Shown here one piece after another: positions 8,298-16,668 of a stretch of DNA of 64,000 nucleotides. Within the stretch, counting starts at the first letter, position 1. Every line of letters begins with the position of its first letter. Below the pieces are notes generated by a model, which did no database searches, was not told where the DNA came from, and worked only from the letters and a program-made list of their open reading frames with translations. The translations under genes were made by a program, and so were the position numbers. Source of the stretch: Geobacillus kaustophilus (lineage in GTDB: Bacteria > Bacillota > Bacilli > Bacillales > Anoxybacillaceae); the NCBI RefSeq assembly GCF_000948285.1, contig NZ_JYBP01000003.1, positions 1,674,001 to 1,738,000 on the forward strand, written 5' to 3'.

Positions 8298-9917
8298 TTA
8301 CTCCGTCGCCGCATCGGCATAACGCGCCGCCATCTCATCGCGCAGTTTCCGCTTCAAAAATTTGCCGACGCTCGTTTTTGGAATTTCATCGAGAAACACA
8401 ATGTCATCCGGCAGCCACCATTTCGTAAATTGCGGGCGCAAAAAGTCGTACAGCTCTTCCTTCGTCACGCTTTTTCCTTCTTTCAGCACGACGCAGGCAA
8501 TCGGCCGCTCCTGCCATTTCGGGTGCGGCACGGCGACAACCGCCGCTTCAAACACCGCCTCGTGCGCCATGAGCGCGTTTTCCAAGTCGACGGACGAAAT
8601 CCATTCGCCGCCGCTTTTAATGACGTCTTTTGTCCGATCGACGATTTTGACGAATCCTTCTTCGTCGACGGTGACGACATCGCCGGTATGCAGCCAGCCA
8701 TCGCGAAATGCTTCGTTCGTTCTCTCATCGTTGTAATACTCAGAGGCAATCCACGGTCCGCGCAGGCAAAGCTCGCCCATTTCCTGCCCGTCCCAACGAA
8801 CCGGCCCGTTTCGGCCGATCACTTTCATCTCAAGCCCTGGCGCGAGCAGCCCTTGCTTGGCGCGAATGTCCAGTTTCTCCTCGTACGACAGCCCGTCTTG
8901 ATAGCTTTTCGGGCGCGACACGAGCACAAGCGGGCTCGTTTCCGTCATGCCGTACGCGTGAATGAACGGAATGCCGTACTTTTCTTCGAACGCCCGGATG
9001 ACCCCTTTCGGAGCTGCCGATCCGCCGCAAATGACGCGCGTTAAGCTGCTTACATCGTAGTTTCCTTTCTCGAGTTCTTGCAAGAGTCCAAGCCAAATCG
9101 TCGGCACGCCGGCGGTGATCGTCACCCGTTCGGCGTCAATCAGCTCGGCAAGCACTTTCGGGGTAAACGCTGGCCCCGGCATGACAATCGTCGAACCGAA
9201 CCAAGCGGCGGCAAACGGCAGCCCCCACGCGTTGACGTGAAACATCGGCACAACCGGCATGACGACATCGCGCTCGGACAATCCTTGCGTGTCAGCCAGC
9301 CCTAGCGCCATTGCGTGCAGAACCGTGCTCCGGTGCGTGTAGACGACTCCTTTCGGATTTCCGGTTGTCGCCGACGTATAGCACATACCAGCCGGTTGGT
9401 ATTCATCGAGGTCTTTGAAGAACGGAAACGCCGGATCGCCCTCAGCAAGCAGTTTCTCGTAATGGTACACCGGCGACAACGTCGTTTCCGGCAGCTCGTC
9501 GGCATCGGTCATGACGATGAAGGCGCGCACGTTCGGGATTTCGTCCTTGACCGCTTCAATTGCCGGCAGCAAATCATCATCGATCAGCAGCACGCGGTCA
9601 TCGGCATGGTTGATGATGTACGCGATATGCTGCGGCGAGAGGCGGATGTTGATCGTATGGAGCACCGCCCCGATGCCCGGAATGGCAAAATACGCTTCCA
9701 AATGGCGGTGATGGTTCCAGGCGAACGTGCCGACGCGGTCGCCGACTTCCACCCCGAGCCGCTTCAACACGCTTGACAGCCTGCGCGTCCGCTCGCCGAT
9801 CTCCTTGTATGTATGGCGGACGACGCCTCCTTTCATGCGCGAAACGACTTGCTTTTTCGGGAAAAACAGCTCCGCCCGCTCAAGCATCATGGAAATGTTT
9901 AACGGTGTTTTCATCAT
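8298..9917 (-). CDS. Fatty-acyl-CoA synthetase (AMP-forming), copy 1
   Basis: Activates a medium- or long-chain carboxylic acid to its CoA thioester through an acyl-adenylate. The 539-residue ANL-superfamily protein has the phosphate-binding loop YTSATTGNPKGVVYTHR (A3), the AMP motif YGMTETSP, the hinge GWLHTGDV and a C-terminal lysine in PKTSVGKFLKRKLR. Chain-length preference cannot be read from the sequence. Its ATGATG start overlaps the stop of the CoA-transferase-family gene by 4 bases, showing tight coupling. A second, different synthetase heads the operon. Confidence 0.93.
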   Translation of the reverse strand: MMKTPLNISMMLERAELFFPKKQVVSRMKGGVVRHTYKEIGERTRRLSSVLKRLGVEVGDRVGTFAWNHHRHLEAYFAIPGIGAVLHTINIRLSPQHIAYIINHADDRVLLIDDDLLPAIEAVKDEIPNVRAFIVMTDADELPETTLSPVYHYEKLLAEGDPAFPFFKDLDEYQPAGMCYTSATTGNPKGVVYTHRSTVLHAMALGLADTQGLSERDVVMPVVPMFHVNAWGLPFAAAWFGSTIVMPGPAFTPKVLAELIDAERVTITAGVPTIWLGLLQELEKGNYDVSSLTRVICGGSAAPKGVIRAFEEKYGIPFIHAYGMTETSPLVLVSRPKSYQDGLSYEEKLDIRAKQGLLAPGLEMKVIGRNGPVRWDGQEMGELCLRGPWIASEYYNDERTNEAFRDGWLHTGDVVTVDEEGFVKIVDRTKDVIKSGGEWISSVDLENALMAHEAVFEAAVVAVPHPKWQERPIACVVLKEGKSVTKEELYDFLRPQFTKWWLPDDIVFLDEIPKTSVGKFLKRKLRDEMAARYADAATE

Positions 9918-10993
9918 GATTCATTCCCCTCCCCTAACAAATAAGCATGTTCATTAATGTCCGGAGCCGCCACACCGCCCCATTGGCCGTCCGGCCCATG
10001 TGCGGCCGTCCATGCTCCGTTTGGCTGCAGCCGGACGAGATGGCGGAGCCGGCTGTCAGCAAACAGCGCCTTCGCCTCACCCGTCTCCAGCACCGGAGCA
10101 AGGCAGGCGTCAATCGCTTCGGCGAACGCGCTCCATTCGGAAATCGTCTTTTCGCGGAACAAAGCGACGAGCCCATCATATACGGCTTCCCCCGGCCGGG
10201 CCGGCGCCCATTGCGCCTCCGTCCATTCCGGATGGCCGACCGCTTCGCAAAACCGCCGCCAAAAGTGAGGCTCAAGCGCCGCTAAACTCATATAGCGTCC
10301 GTCTTTTGTCTCATACAGCTGATAGCACACCACCTCCCCGGAAAGCTCGACAAGGCCGTTGTCCAGCCCGCAGCTGTGCTCAATGGCAAAATGGCCGGCC
10401 ATCATCGCGACCAATCCGTCCACAAGCGAGACGTCAAGATAAGCCCCCTTGCCGGTCCGCTCGCGGGCAAACAGCGCCACCAACACGCGCTCGGCCGCCG
10501 CCATGCCGCCGATAAAATCGGCAAGCGTGATCTTCGGATGAACCGGTCGGCCGCGTTTATCGGCGAGCTGCGCAAGCAAACCGGAGAGCGCCATGTAGTT
10601 CAGATCATGGCTGCCAAGCAATGAGCGGCTGCTCTGTTGACCGAAGCCGCTGATCGAGCAGTAAATGATCCCTTCGTTGTCGCGGCAGATGTCGTCATAG
10701 CCAAGCCCAAGCCGCGCCATCACCCCCGGGCGGAAGCTTTCAATCACCACATCGGCACGGGCGGCGAGCCGCCGGGCTTGCTCGCGCCCCGCCTCCGTCT
10801 TTAAATCAAGGGCGACGCTTTGTTTGCCGGCGTTGTAAGCGGCAAACATCCGGCCCCCGGCGAACGGGCGCAGCCGGTCGCCGGACGGGGGCTCGATTTT
10901 GATGACTTCGGCTCCGAGCTGGGCGAGGCGCCAGCTCGCAAACGGACCTGGCAAGTAATGGGAAAAATCAACGACAACAATGCCATGGAGCAT
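9914..10993 (-). CDS. CoA-transferase family III protein, alpha-methylacyl-CoA racemase-like
   Basis: CaiB/BaiF superfamily protein of 359 residues. Several positions match alpha-methylacyl-CoA racemase rather than a plain CoA transferase: SHDLNYMALSG (racemase GHDINYLALSG, catalytic His), the Asp in LADFIGGM (racemase VGDFGGG) and ALEPHFW (racemase AIEPQF, catalytic Glu). A racemase would convert (R)- to (S)-2-methylacyl-CoA so that branched chains can enter beta-oxidation, which fits the operon. I chose ATG 10993 (MLHGIVVVDFS) after AGAGGGAAAG; an upstream extension to 11188 overlaps the acyl-CoA dehydrogenase gene and looks spurious. The racemase assignment is an inference from motifs. Confidence 0.82.
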   Translation of the reverse strand: MLHGIVVVDFSHYLPGPFASWRLAQLGAEVIKIEPPSGDRLRPFAGGRMFAAYNAGKQSVALDLKTEAGREQARRLAARADVVIESFRPGVMARLGLGYDDICRDNEGIIYCSISGFGQQSSRSLLGSHDLNYMALSGLLAQLADKRGRPVHPKITLADFIGGMAAAERVLVALFARERTGKGAYLDVSLVDGLVAMMAGHFAIEHSCGLDNGLVELSGEVVCYQLYETKDGRYMSLAALEPHFWRRFCEAVGHPEWTEAQWAPARPGEAVYDGLVALFREKTISEWSAFAEAIDACLAPVLETGEAKALFADSRLRHLVRLQPNGAWTAAHGPDGQWGGVAAPDINEHAYLLGEGNES

Positions 10994-11007
10994 ATCTTTC
11001 CCTCTTT

Positions 11008-12153
11008 CTACAAATCTAGCTGCCGGGCGATGATCGTTTTCATCATCTCGTTCGTCCCGGCATAAATGGCGCTTACAGGGATATCGCGGTAGCGCCGGGC
11101 GATCTCGTATTCTTCCATATAGCCGTAGCCGCCGTGCAGCTGCATCGCCTCGGCGGCGACGCGTTTCGCCATCTCGGTAATCCACCATTTCGCCATCGAC
11201 ACTTCGGTGACGATCTGTTTTCCCGCCATATGCTCTTCAATGACGCGGTCGACAAACGTGCGCCCGAGGGCGATCTCCGTCGCCATTTCCGCAAGGCGGA
11301 ACTGGACGGTTTGAAACTCGCTCACTCGTTTGCCGAACGCCGACCGCTGTTTAACGTACTGCTTCGTGAGCGAAAACATGACCTCTGCCGCCGTTTGGGC
11401 GGCGATGGCGACAACGAGCCGCTCCTGCTGGAGCTTTTCCATCAAATAGTAAAAACCTTTTCCTTCCTCGCCGAGCAAATTATATGCCGGCACTTTCGCG
11501 TCTTGAAAAAACAGCTCGGCTGTATCTTGGGCGTGCAGCCCGACTTTCTCCAGCTTCCGGCCGCGCGTAAACCCCGGCGTATCCCGCTCCACGACGAGCA
11601 GGCTGATGCCGCGGTGCGGCGGCTTCGCCTGCGGATCGGTTTTGCAGGCGACAATGATCAAGTCGGCATGGATGCCGTTCGTGATAAACGTTTTTTGCCC
11701 GTTGACGATGTAGTAGTCACCGTCTTTGATTGCCGTTGTCGAAATGTTGGCCAAATCCGAACCCGCCCCCGGCTCGGTCATGGCGATCGCCGTAATGAGC
11801 TCGCCAGCGACGCATTTTGGGAGCCAGCGCGCTTTTTGCTCTTCCGTGCCGTACGACGCGATATACGGCGTGACGATGTCGTTGTGCAAACCGATGCCGA
11901 CTAGGCTCGATCCGACTTTTTCCAGTTCTTCATTGATGACGACGGAGTAAGCGAAATCGGCGTTTAGCCCCCCATACTTCTCATCGACCCACGGGCAAAG
12001 AAAGCCGTTTTCACCCATCTTCGCCCAAAACGAACGCGGAATGATGCCGCGCTTCTCCCAATCGTTATAATGCGGGTACGCTTCTTTTTCCAAAAATTTG
12101 CGGAACGCCGCGCGGAACATATGGTGCTCCTCACGCAAATAGCGGGCTGCCAC
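11008..12153 (-). CDS. Acyl-CoA dehydrogenase (long-chain type catalytic glutamate)
   Basis: FAD enzyme for the first oxidation step of beta-oxidation. The 381-residue protein has signatures AMTEPGAGSDLANI, YVKQRSAFGKRVSEFQTVQFRLAEM and QLHGGYGYMEEYEIARRYRD. The short/medium-chain catalytic Glu (YEGT) is replaced by YAGT. A Glu is instead present in AAEVMFSLTKQYVKQR, the position used by long-chain and isovaleryl enzymes, so a long or branched substrate is likely. The start is GTG 12153 after AGAGAGGGA; a nearby ATG at 12160 is out of frame. It lies between synthetase 2 and the racemase-like gene. No electron-transfer flavoprotein gene is in the window. Confidence 0.92.
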   Translation of the reverse strand: MAARYLREEHHMFRAAFRKFLEKEAYPHYNDWEKRGIIPRSFWAKMGENGFLCPWVDEKYGGLNADFAYSVVINEELEKVGSSLVGIGLHNDIVTPYIASYGTEEQKARWLPKCVAGELITAIAMTEPGAGSDLANISTTAIKDGDYYIVNGQKTFITNGIHADLIIVACKTDPQAKPPHRGISLLVVERDTPGFTRGRKLEKVGLHAQDTAELFFQDAKVPAYNLLGEEGKGFYYLMEKLQQERLVVAIAAQTAAEVMFSLTKQYVKQRSAFGKRVSEFQTVQFRLAEMATEIALGRTFVDRVIEEHMAGKQIVTEVSMAKWWITEMAKRVAAEAMQLHGGYGYMEEYEIARRYRDIPVSAIYAGTNEMMKTIIARQLDL

Positions 12154-12177
12154 CGTTCATCCCTCTCTTCTGTTCGG

Positions 12178-13746
12178 TCACGTTTTCTCCGTTCCCCCCG
12201 CCGCCTGTTTTTTCAGCTGTTCGCGCAGCAAAAACTTTTGGATTTTCCCGCTCGCGTTGCGGGGCAGGGCATCGATGAAATAGTAGGCGCGCGGACGTTT
12301 GTACGGAGCGAGGCGGTCGCTCGTTTTGCAATACTGCTCGAGCTCATCGGCGGTCAAGAGGTCATCTTTTTTGACGACGAAGGCGACGACTTTTTCGCCC
12401 CACAACTCATCCGGCTCGCCGAGTACAGCGACATCAAGCACTTTTGGATGCTCGTACAATACGTCCTCGACTTCGCGCGGATAGACGTTTTCCCCGCCGC
12501 TGATCACCATGTCATCAACCCGGTCGGCGACATACAAATAGCCCTCTTCATCAAGGTAGCCGAGGTCGCCGGAATGGTACCAACCTTTGTACAACGCTTT
12601 TTCCGTCGCTTCCTCGCGCTTGTAGTAACCCATCATCATGCACGGCCCACGCATCACAATTTCGCCGACTTCGTACGGCGGCAGCACATCGTCCGGGTCG
12701 GACGGCCCGTCTTCACGCGCGCGGACGACGCGGATCTCATGGTTCAGGCAGGCGCGTCCGGCGGAACCGGGTTTCGCAAGCTGCTCGTCTTCGAGCAAAA
12801 ACGTCACCGCCGGCCCCATTTCCGTCATGCCGTACGCTTGAATCAGCTCGATGCCGAGCTGCTCTTGGCATTGTCTGACAAGCGCCGGAGCCATCGGAGC
12901 AGCTCCGTATAAGCCGAGGCGAAGCGAAGATAAATCGTAACCGCTTACATTCTCCTGCAAGATCATGTTCCACATCGTCGGGGCTCCGAACATGATCGTA
13001 ATCCGCTCCCGTTCGATCGTTTCAAGCACGAGCTTGGCGTCGAAATGGTGCAAAATGACGCTCGACGCTCCGGCATGCACGCGCGGCAGCAAGCAGCAAT
13101 GCAGCTCGGCGCAATGGAACAGCGGCGCCGCCGCCAGCCCGCGGTCTGTCTCGCGGATGCGCATCACGCCATGGCAAATGACACTTTGCTCAATCATGTC
13201 GCGGTGGCGGTGCATGACCCCTTTCGGCCGCCCGGTCGTGCCGCTTGTATACATAATGGCATAAAGGTCGCTCTCTTCCACATGAATGCGCAGCGCTTCC
13301 TCTGAGGTCCGCGCAGCCTGCTCGTGAGCGTTTTTGGCAAACGGCGGCGGATCGCGGTCGATCGACCAAAATGACACGTGCGGAAAACGGCTGTGAATCG
13401 CGGCAAGTTCTGGTTCCACCGCCCGTTCAAACAGCACGATTTTCGGCTCGGCGTCTGTCAAAATATAGGCGATTTCTTCTGCTTTCAGCCGGAAGTTGAT
13501 CGGATTGAACACCGCCCCAATTTTGGCGCAGGCAAACAAGGCAGTCGCGAGCTCAAGCGTATTATACAGCACCGTCGAGATGCGATCTCCCTTGCGTACG
13601 CCCGCTTCCAAAAACGCGTTCGCCCACCGGTTCACTTCCCTCTCCCATTCAGCATACGTATAGCGGCGTCCGGTCGCCGCGTCGACGACCGCCTCCCGGT
13701 TTGGAAACTTTCGCACTGTCTGGGAAAACATCTCCCCAATCGTCAT
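12178..13746 (-). CDS. Acyl-CoA synthetase (AMP-forming), copy 2
   Basis: First gene of the acyl-CoA operon, 522 residues. ANL motifs are YTSGTTGRPKGVMHRHR, AYGMTEMGP, YKGWYHSGDLGYLD and a C-terminal NASGKIQKFLLR. It shares only the general fold and motifs with copy 1, so the two probably take different acids. The start is ATG 13746 (MTIGEMFSQTV), with GGGGGGAAGG 9 bases upstream; the open frame reaches 13800 but has no better ribosome site. The promoter must lie in 13750-13890, where I see no clear -35/-10 pair and no TetR-type FadR box. Confidence 0.92.
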   Translation of the reverse strand: MTIGEMFSQTVRKFPNREAVVDAATGRRYTYAEWEREVNRWANAFLEAGVRKGDRISTVLYNTLELATALFACAKIGAVFNPINFRLKAEEIAYILTDAEPKIVLFERAVEPELAAIHSRFPHVSFWSIDRDPPPFAKNAHEQAARTSEEALRIHVEESDLYAIMYTSGTTGRPKGVMHRHRDMIEQSVICHGVMRIRETDRGLAAAPLFHCAELHCCLLPRVHAGASSVILHHFDAKLVLETIERERITIMFGAPTMWNMILQENVSGYDLSSLRLGLYGAAPMAPALVRQCQEQLGIELIQAYGMTEMGPAVTFLLEDEQLAKPGSAGRACLNHEIRVVRAREDGPSDPDDVLPPYEVGEIVMRGPCMMMGYYKREEATEKALYKGWYHSGDLGYLDEEGYLYVADRVDDMVISGGENVYPREVEDVLYEHPKVLDVAVLGEPDELWGEKVVAFVVKKDDLLTADELEQYCKTSDRLAPYKRPRAYYFIDALPRNASGKIQKFLLREQLKKQAAGGTEKT

Positions 13747-13902
13747 GTACAAGCGCCTTCCCCCCTTTTCTCCGAATGGACGCAGGGCGTGCAGATCCAC
13801 TAGACAGATAATTCAGATAAATAGGTGTATGATGCCCCCCGCTGTTTATGTATTCGCTCTTTTTGATCGCATTCCTCTTTTTTTGCGGCACAAATAAAGA
13901 AA

Positions 13903-13947
13903 GGAAGACCTCTTTCTTTCGACAAGAAAAAGAAAGAGGCGCCTCCT
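13903..13947 (-). terminator. Terminator downstream of spoVK
   Basis: Inverted repeat CCTCTTTCTTT (13909-13919) / AAAGAAAGAGG (13929-13939), about 70 bases after the spoVK stop. T-rich sequence follows on both strands, so it may work in both directions. Confidence 0.65.
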
Positions 13948-14013
13948 TTGTTTTTTATCATCTCACGCCGAGAAGACCCTCACTTCCACGCGTGAGCGTA
14001 GGTGGATGAGCGT

Positions 14014-14946
14014 TCAAGCATGAATCACTAAATCGCGGTCACGGATCGTCATCAGTTCTTTTTTGTCATATCGTCCTTCATGCAACAGACGGACCGCCTG
14101 CTTGCGGATCGCTTTTTCGATTAAGTTGCGCACATAGCGGCCGTTGCTGAACTTGAGGCGGCCGGTCGCTTCCAGCGTCCCTTCGAGATGAATGTACAGT
14201 TTCCGCTCCGCTTCCGGCGTCATTTCATACTCGCGCTCGCGCAACATTTGCTTGGCGATTTGCACGAGCTCCTCGACCGTATAATCGGGAAATTCGATCG
14301 TGAGAGGAAATCGCGACGGCAAGCCGGGATTCAGCGACAAAAAATAGTCCATTTCTTTCGGATAGCCGGCCAAAATCACAACCAAGTCGTCGCAATAGTC
14401 TTCCATCCCTTTGACGAGCGTATCGACTGCTTCTTTGCCGAAGTCTTTTTCCCCGCCGCGGGCGAGCGAATACGCTTCATCGATGAACAAAATTCCGCCG
14501 CGCGCTTTTTTGATCAAATCGCGCGTTTTGCTCGCCGTATGCCCGATGTACTCTCCGACCAAATCGGCCCGTTCCGCCTCGATGAAATGCCCTTTGGACA
14601 GCACGTTCATCTCAAAAAACAGCTTGCCGAGCAAGCGCGCCACCGTCGTTTTGCCGGTGCCGGGATTGCCTTTGAAAATCATATGGAGCGCCTGGCGGTT
14701 GGCCTTTAAGCCGTTCTCCTTGCGCAGCCGGTTGATGTACAGCCAGGCGTAAATTTCCTTGATGATTTTTTTGACATGATCAAGGCCGATCAGTTGATCA
14801 AGCTCCTTTTGAATATTGCGGAGCGCCTGATGCTCTTCGCCATCGAGCCAGTCGTTTCTCTCTTCTTTCACTAAATGGTTTACCGTTTTGGAGTTCAACA
14901 CGATGTTGATTTGCCCTTTCGCCTTGTTCATCGTCAATTCTGACAA
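14014..14946 (-). CDS. spoVK: Stage V sporulation AAA+ ATPase SpoVK
   Basis: Mother-cell AAA+ ATPase of the CbbX/SpoVK family, needed for spore maturation in B. subtilis; its substrate is not known. The 310 residues include Walker A GNPGTGKTTVARLL (about residue 92), Walker B GGILFIDEAYSLARG (about 150), an arginine-finger region SRFPLTIEFPDY and a helical C-terminal lid (FSNGRYVRNLIEKAIRKQA). The start is TTG 14946, preceded by GAGGTG; an in-frame ATG five codons later lacks a ribosome site. The gene is monocistronic, with a terminator at 13903-13947. I did not find a convincing sigma-E promoter. Confidence 0.93.
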   Translation of the reverse strand: MSELTMNKAKGQINIVLNSKTVNHLVKEERNDWLDGEEHQALRNIQKELDQLIGLDHVKKIIKEIYAWLYINRLRKENGLKANRQALHMIFKGNPGTGKTTVARLLGKLFFEMNVLSKGHFIEAERADLVGEYIGHTASKTRDLIKKARGGILFIDEAYSLARGGEKDFGKEAVDTLVKGMEDYCDDLVVILAGYPKEMDYFLSLNPGLPSRFPLTIEFPDYTVEELVQIAKQMLREREYEMTPEAERKLYIHLEGTLEATGRLKFSNGRYVRNLIEKAIRKQAVRLLHEGRYDKKELMTIRDRDLVIHA

Positions 14947-15258
14947 GGGGCGTCACCTCGCTTCCCGTTTTCTGCCATCCGCACCCGTTCCGACTTGGCT
15001 TTTGACGCCTTGCCTTTTCGTTACTAGTATACGTACGCCGCCGCCGATCCGTGACAATCGCCCAAACAAACAGCAGGTCGGCTATAGCGGAAAAAAGTTT
15101 GTATATGTTTATTCATCAAAACGGCGGTTTACGCATCGGAAATGAAAAAGCGGCGCCCACGCTTCAGGAGAAGGGGAATGCGGCAACGCCCGCTCCATCA
15201 ACAAGAAAAAGACGCCCTCCGTAAAGGAAGACGCCTTTTTCTGACAGCTTATGTACCA
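14947..15258. other. Intergenic region between spoVK and hfq, no gene seen
   Basis: About 310 bases. Short frames exist (for example plus strand 15142-15417), but they overlap hfq antisense and show no family resemblance. The hfq-proximal part (about 15211-15242) has an imperfect hairpin made of two GACGCC copies flanked by A and T runs, a possible weak hfq terminator. The spoVK promoter must lie here. Confidence 0.5.
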
Positions 15259-15492
15259 TCAGCTTTGCTGTTCGGTTTCAAAATGGATGTTCCGCTCCGG
15301 CGCAAACGTCGAAATGGCGTGCTTGTAAATGAGCTGTTGTTTTCCTTGCACTTCCAAAAGTACGGTGAAGTTGTCAAACCCTTTAATGTACCCGCGCAGT
15401 TGGAAGCCGTTCAATAAGAAGACGGTCACTTGAATGCCCTCTTTGCGCAGCTGGTTTAAAAACTGGTCTTGAATATTGATCGCATTTTTCAT
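15259..15492 (-). CDS. hfq: RNA chaperone Hfq
   Basis: Hexameric Sm-like RNA-binding protein, 77 residues. Sm1 motif region [38 protein letters not shown] and the Sm2 signature IYKHAISTF are complete. The short C-terminal tail is typical of Gram-positive forms. ATG 15492 follows GAGGAGG; the longer open frame to 15543 overlaps the end of miaA and lacks a ribosome site. It directly follows miaA (35 bases), as in most bacteria. Confidence 0.97.
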   Translation of the reverse strand: MKNAINIQDQFLNQLRKEGIQVTVFLLNGFQLRGYIKGFDNFTVLLEVQGKQQLIYKHAISTFAPERNIHFETEQQS

Positions 15493-15526
15493 CAAACGTC
15501 CTCCTCTTTTCTCTCTAAGGATATAA

Positions 15527-16474
15527 TTATATATTCGCTTCAAGTTGAAGCTTTCCTGCTACATAGCGAGAAATTTCCTCCACCTTGGCGGCAAACTGCC
15601 CGGCGTCGGTCATGTCAAACCATTTCACCGGCATTTGATTGCGAAACCAGGTGAGCTGTCGTTTCGCATAGCGGCGCGAATTTTGTTTCAGCTGCTCGAT
15701 CGCTTCATCAAGGGAAACGCGGCCGTCAAAATAGTCGTACAGCTCCTTGTAGCCGATGGCTTGCACCGCCTGGCAGTCGCGCAGGCCTCGGTCATAAAGC
15801 GCCCTCGCCTCCTTGATCAACCCTGCGGCGATCATCTCATCGACCCGCTCGTTGATGCGGCGGTAAAGTACCTCCCGCTCCGCCGTCAAGCCAACGATGG
15901 CCGCCTCATACAAAAGCCGCTTTGGCTGCCCTTGCTGCCACTCGCTGAACGGCTTTCCAGTGCAATGATACACTTCTAAGGCGCGGATGACGCGGCGGAT
16001 GTTGTGCGGATGAATGCGGGCCGCACTGATTGGATCAACCGCCTCAAGCCGCCGGTGAAGCGCTTCGGCTCCTTGCTCGGCCGCCAGCTGTTTGAGCGCC
16101 CGGCGGTACGCTTCGTCGGAAGGGGCGGCGGAAAATTGGTAATCGTAAAGGGCGGCCTGAATGTACAGCCCGGTGCCGCCGACGATGATCGGCAACCGGC
16201 CGCGCGCTGAAATCTCGGTGATGAGCGCACGGCAAAGCCGCTGAAATTCGACGACGGAAAACGGTTCGCACGGCTCTTTGATGTCCAGCAAATGATGCGG
16301 GATTCCTTCCGTCTCAGCGGGCTTCACTTTCGCCGTGCCAATGTCCATCCCTTTATAAATTTGCATCGAATCGCCGCTGATGACCTCTCCGCCCAGCTTT
16401 TTCGCCAACGCGATGCCGAGCTTCGTTTTGCCGACCGCCGTCGGCCCGACGATGACGGCGACTTTTTCAGCCAT
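15527..16474 (-). CDS. miaA: tRNA dimethylallyltransferase MiaA
   Basis: Transfers the dimethylallyl group from DMAPP to N6 of A37 in tRNAs reading UNN codons; MiaB (gene at 28960) then methylthiolates it. The 315-residue length is typical. Motifs: P-loop [19 protein letters not shown] at the N-terminus, [17 protein letters not shown] (catalytic Asp and tRNA contacts), [23 protein letters not shown] and the C-terminal [15 protein letters not shown] 16474. It is co-transcribed with hfq. Confidence 0.97.
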   Translation of the reverse strand: MAEKVAVIVGPTAVGKTKLGIALAKKLGGEVISGDSMQIYKGMDIGTAKVKPAETEGIPHHLLDIKEPCEPFSVVEFQRLCRALITEISARGRLPIIVGGTGLYIQAALYDYQFSAAPSDEAYRRALKQLAAEQGAEALHRRLEAVDPISAARIHPHNIRRVIRALEVYHCTGKPFSEWQQGQPKRLLYEAAIVGLTAEREVLYRRINERVDEMIAAGLIKEARALYDRGLRDCQAVQAIGYKELYDYFDGRVSLDEAIEQLKQNSRRYAKRQLTWFRNQMPVKWFDMTDAGQFAAKVEEISRYVAGKLQLEANI

Positions 16475-16644
16475 AGCGCGTCACTGCTTTCTGTTGTTGA
16501 ACTTGTGTCAACCATCATTATACATAAAAACAGCTGTGCATGGAACCATTTCTTTCATACACGTTTTCGCCATCCGCAAATCGTTTTATACATGGCCACA
16601 CGAAAAATCGCCTTTCTTCCCTTTCGCCATAACCATATGAAAAA

Positions 16645-16668
16645 AATGAACGCCATAAAAGGCGCTCA
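16645..16668 (-). terminator. Terminator of the chemoreceptor gene
   Basis: Minus-strand stem ATGAGCGCC / GGCGTTCAT with a short A/T loop, followed by eight T. It begins at the stop codon of the gene at 16669. Confidence 0.85.

Noticed and set aside
7477-8322. 281-residue plus-strand frame opposite the 3-hydroxyacyl-CoA dehydrogenase gene
   Set aside because: Antisense frame in GC-rich DNA; its sequence is low-complexity and basic, as expected of a shadow of a real gene.
11134-11904. 256-residue plus-strand frame opposite the acyl-CoA dehydrogenase gene
   Set aside because: Complementary frame kept open by codon bias; no domain resemblance or start signal.
13750-13890. FadR-type operator for the acyl-CoA operon
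   Set aside because: I looked for a TGAATGA...TCATTCA palindrome ahead of the first gene and found none, so regulation of this operon is left open.
14947-15130. Sigma-E promoter for spoVK
   Set aside because: Partial -10-like sequences (such as CATATACAA) occur, but none has a matching -35 at 13-15 bases, so I did not call one.
15211-15242. Terminator after hfq
   Set aside because: The repeated GACGCC is direct, not inverted. Only an imperfect stem forms between the A and T runs, so I mention it without a separate terminator call.
15142-15417. Small plus-strand frame in the spoVK-hfq gap
   Set aside because: Its second half is antisense to hfq; the first half has no family resemblance and no convincing promoter.
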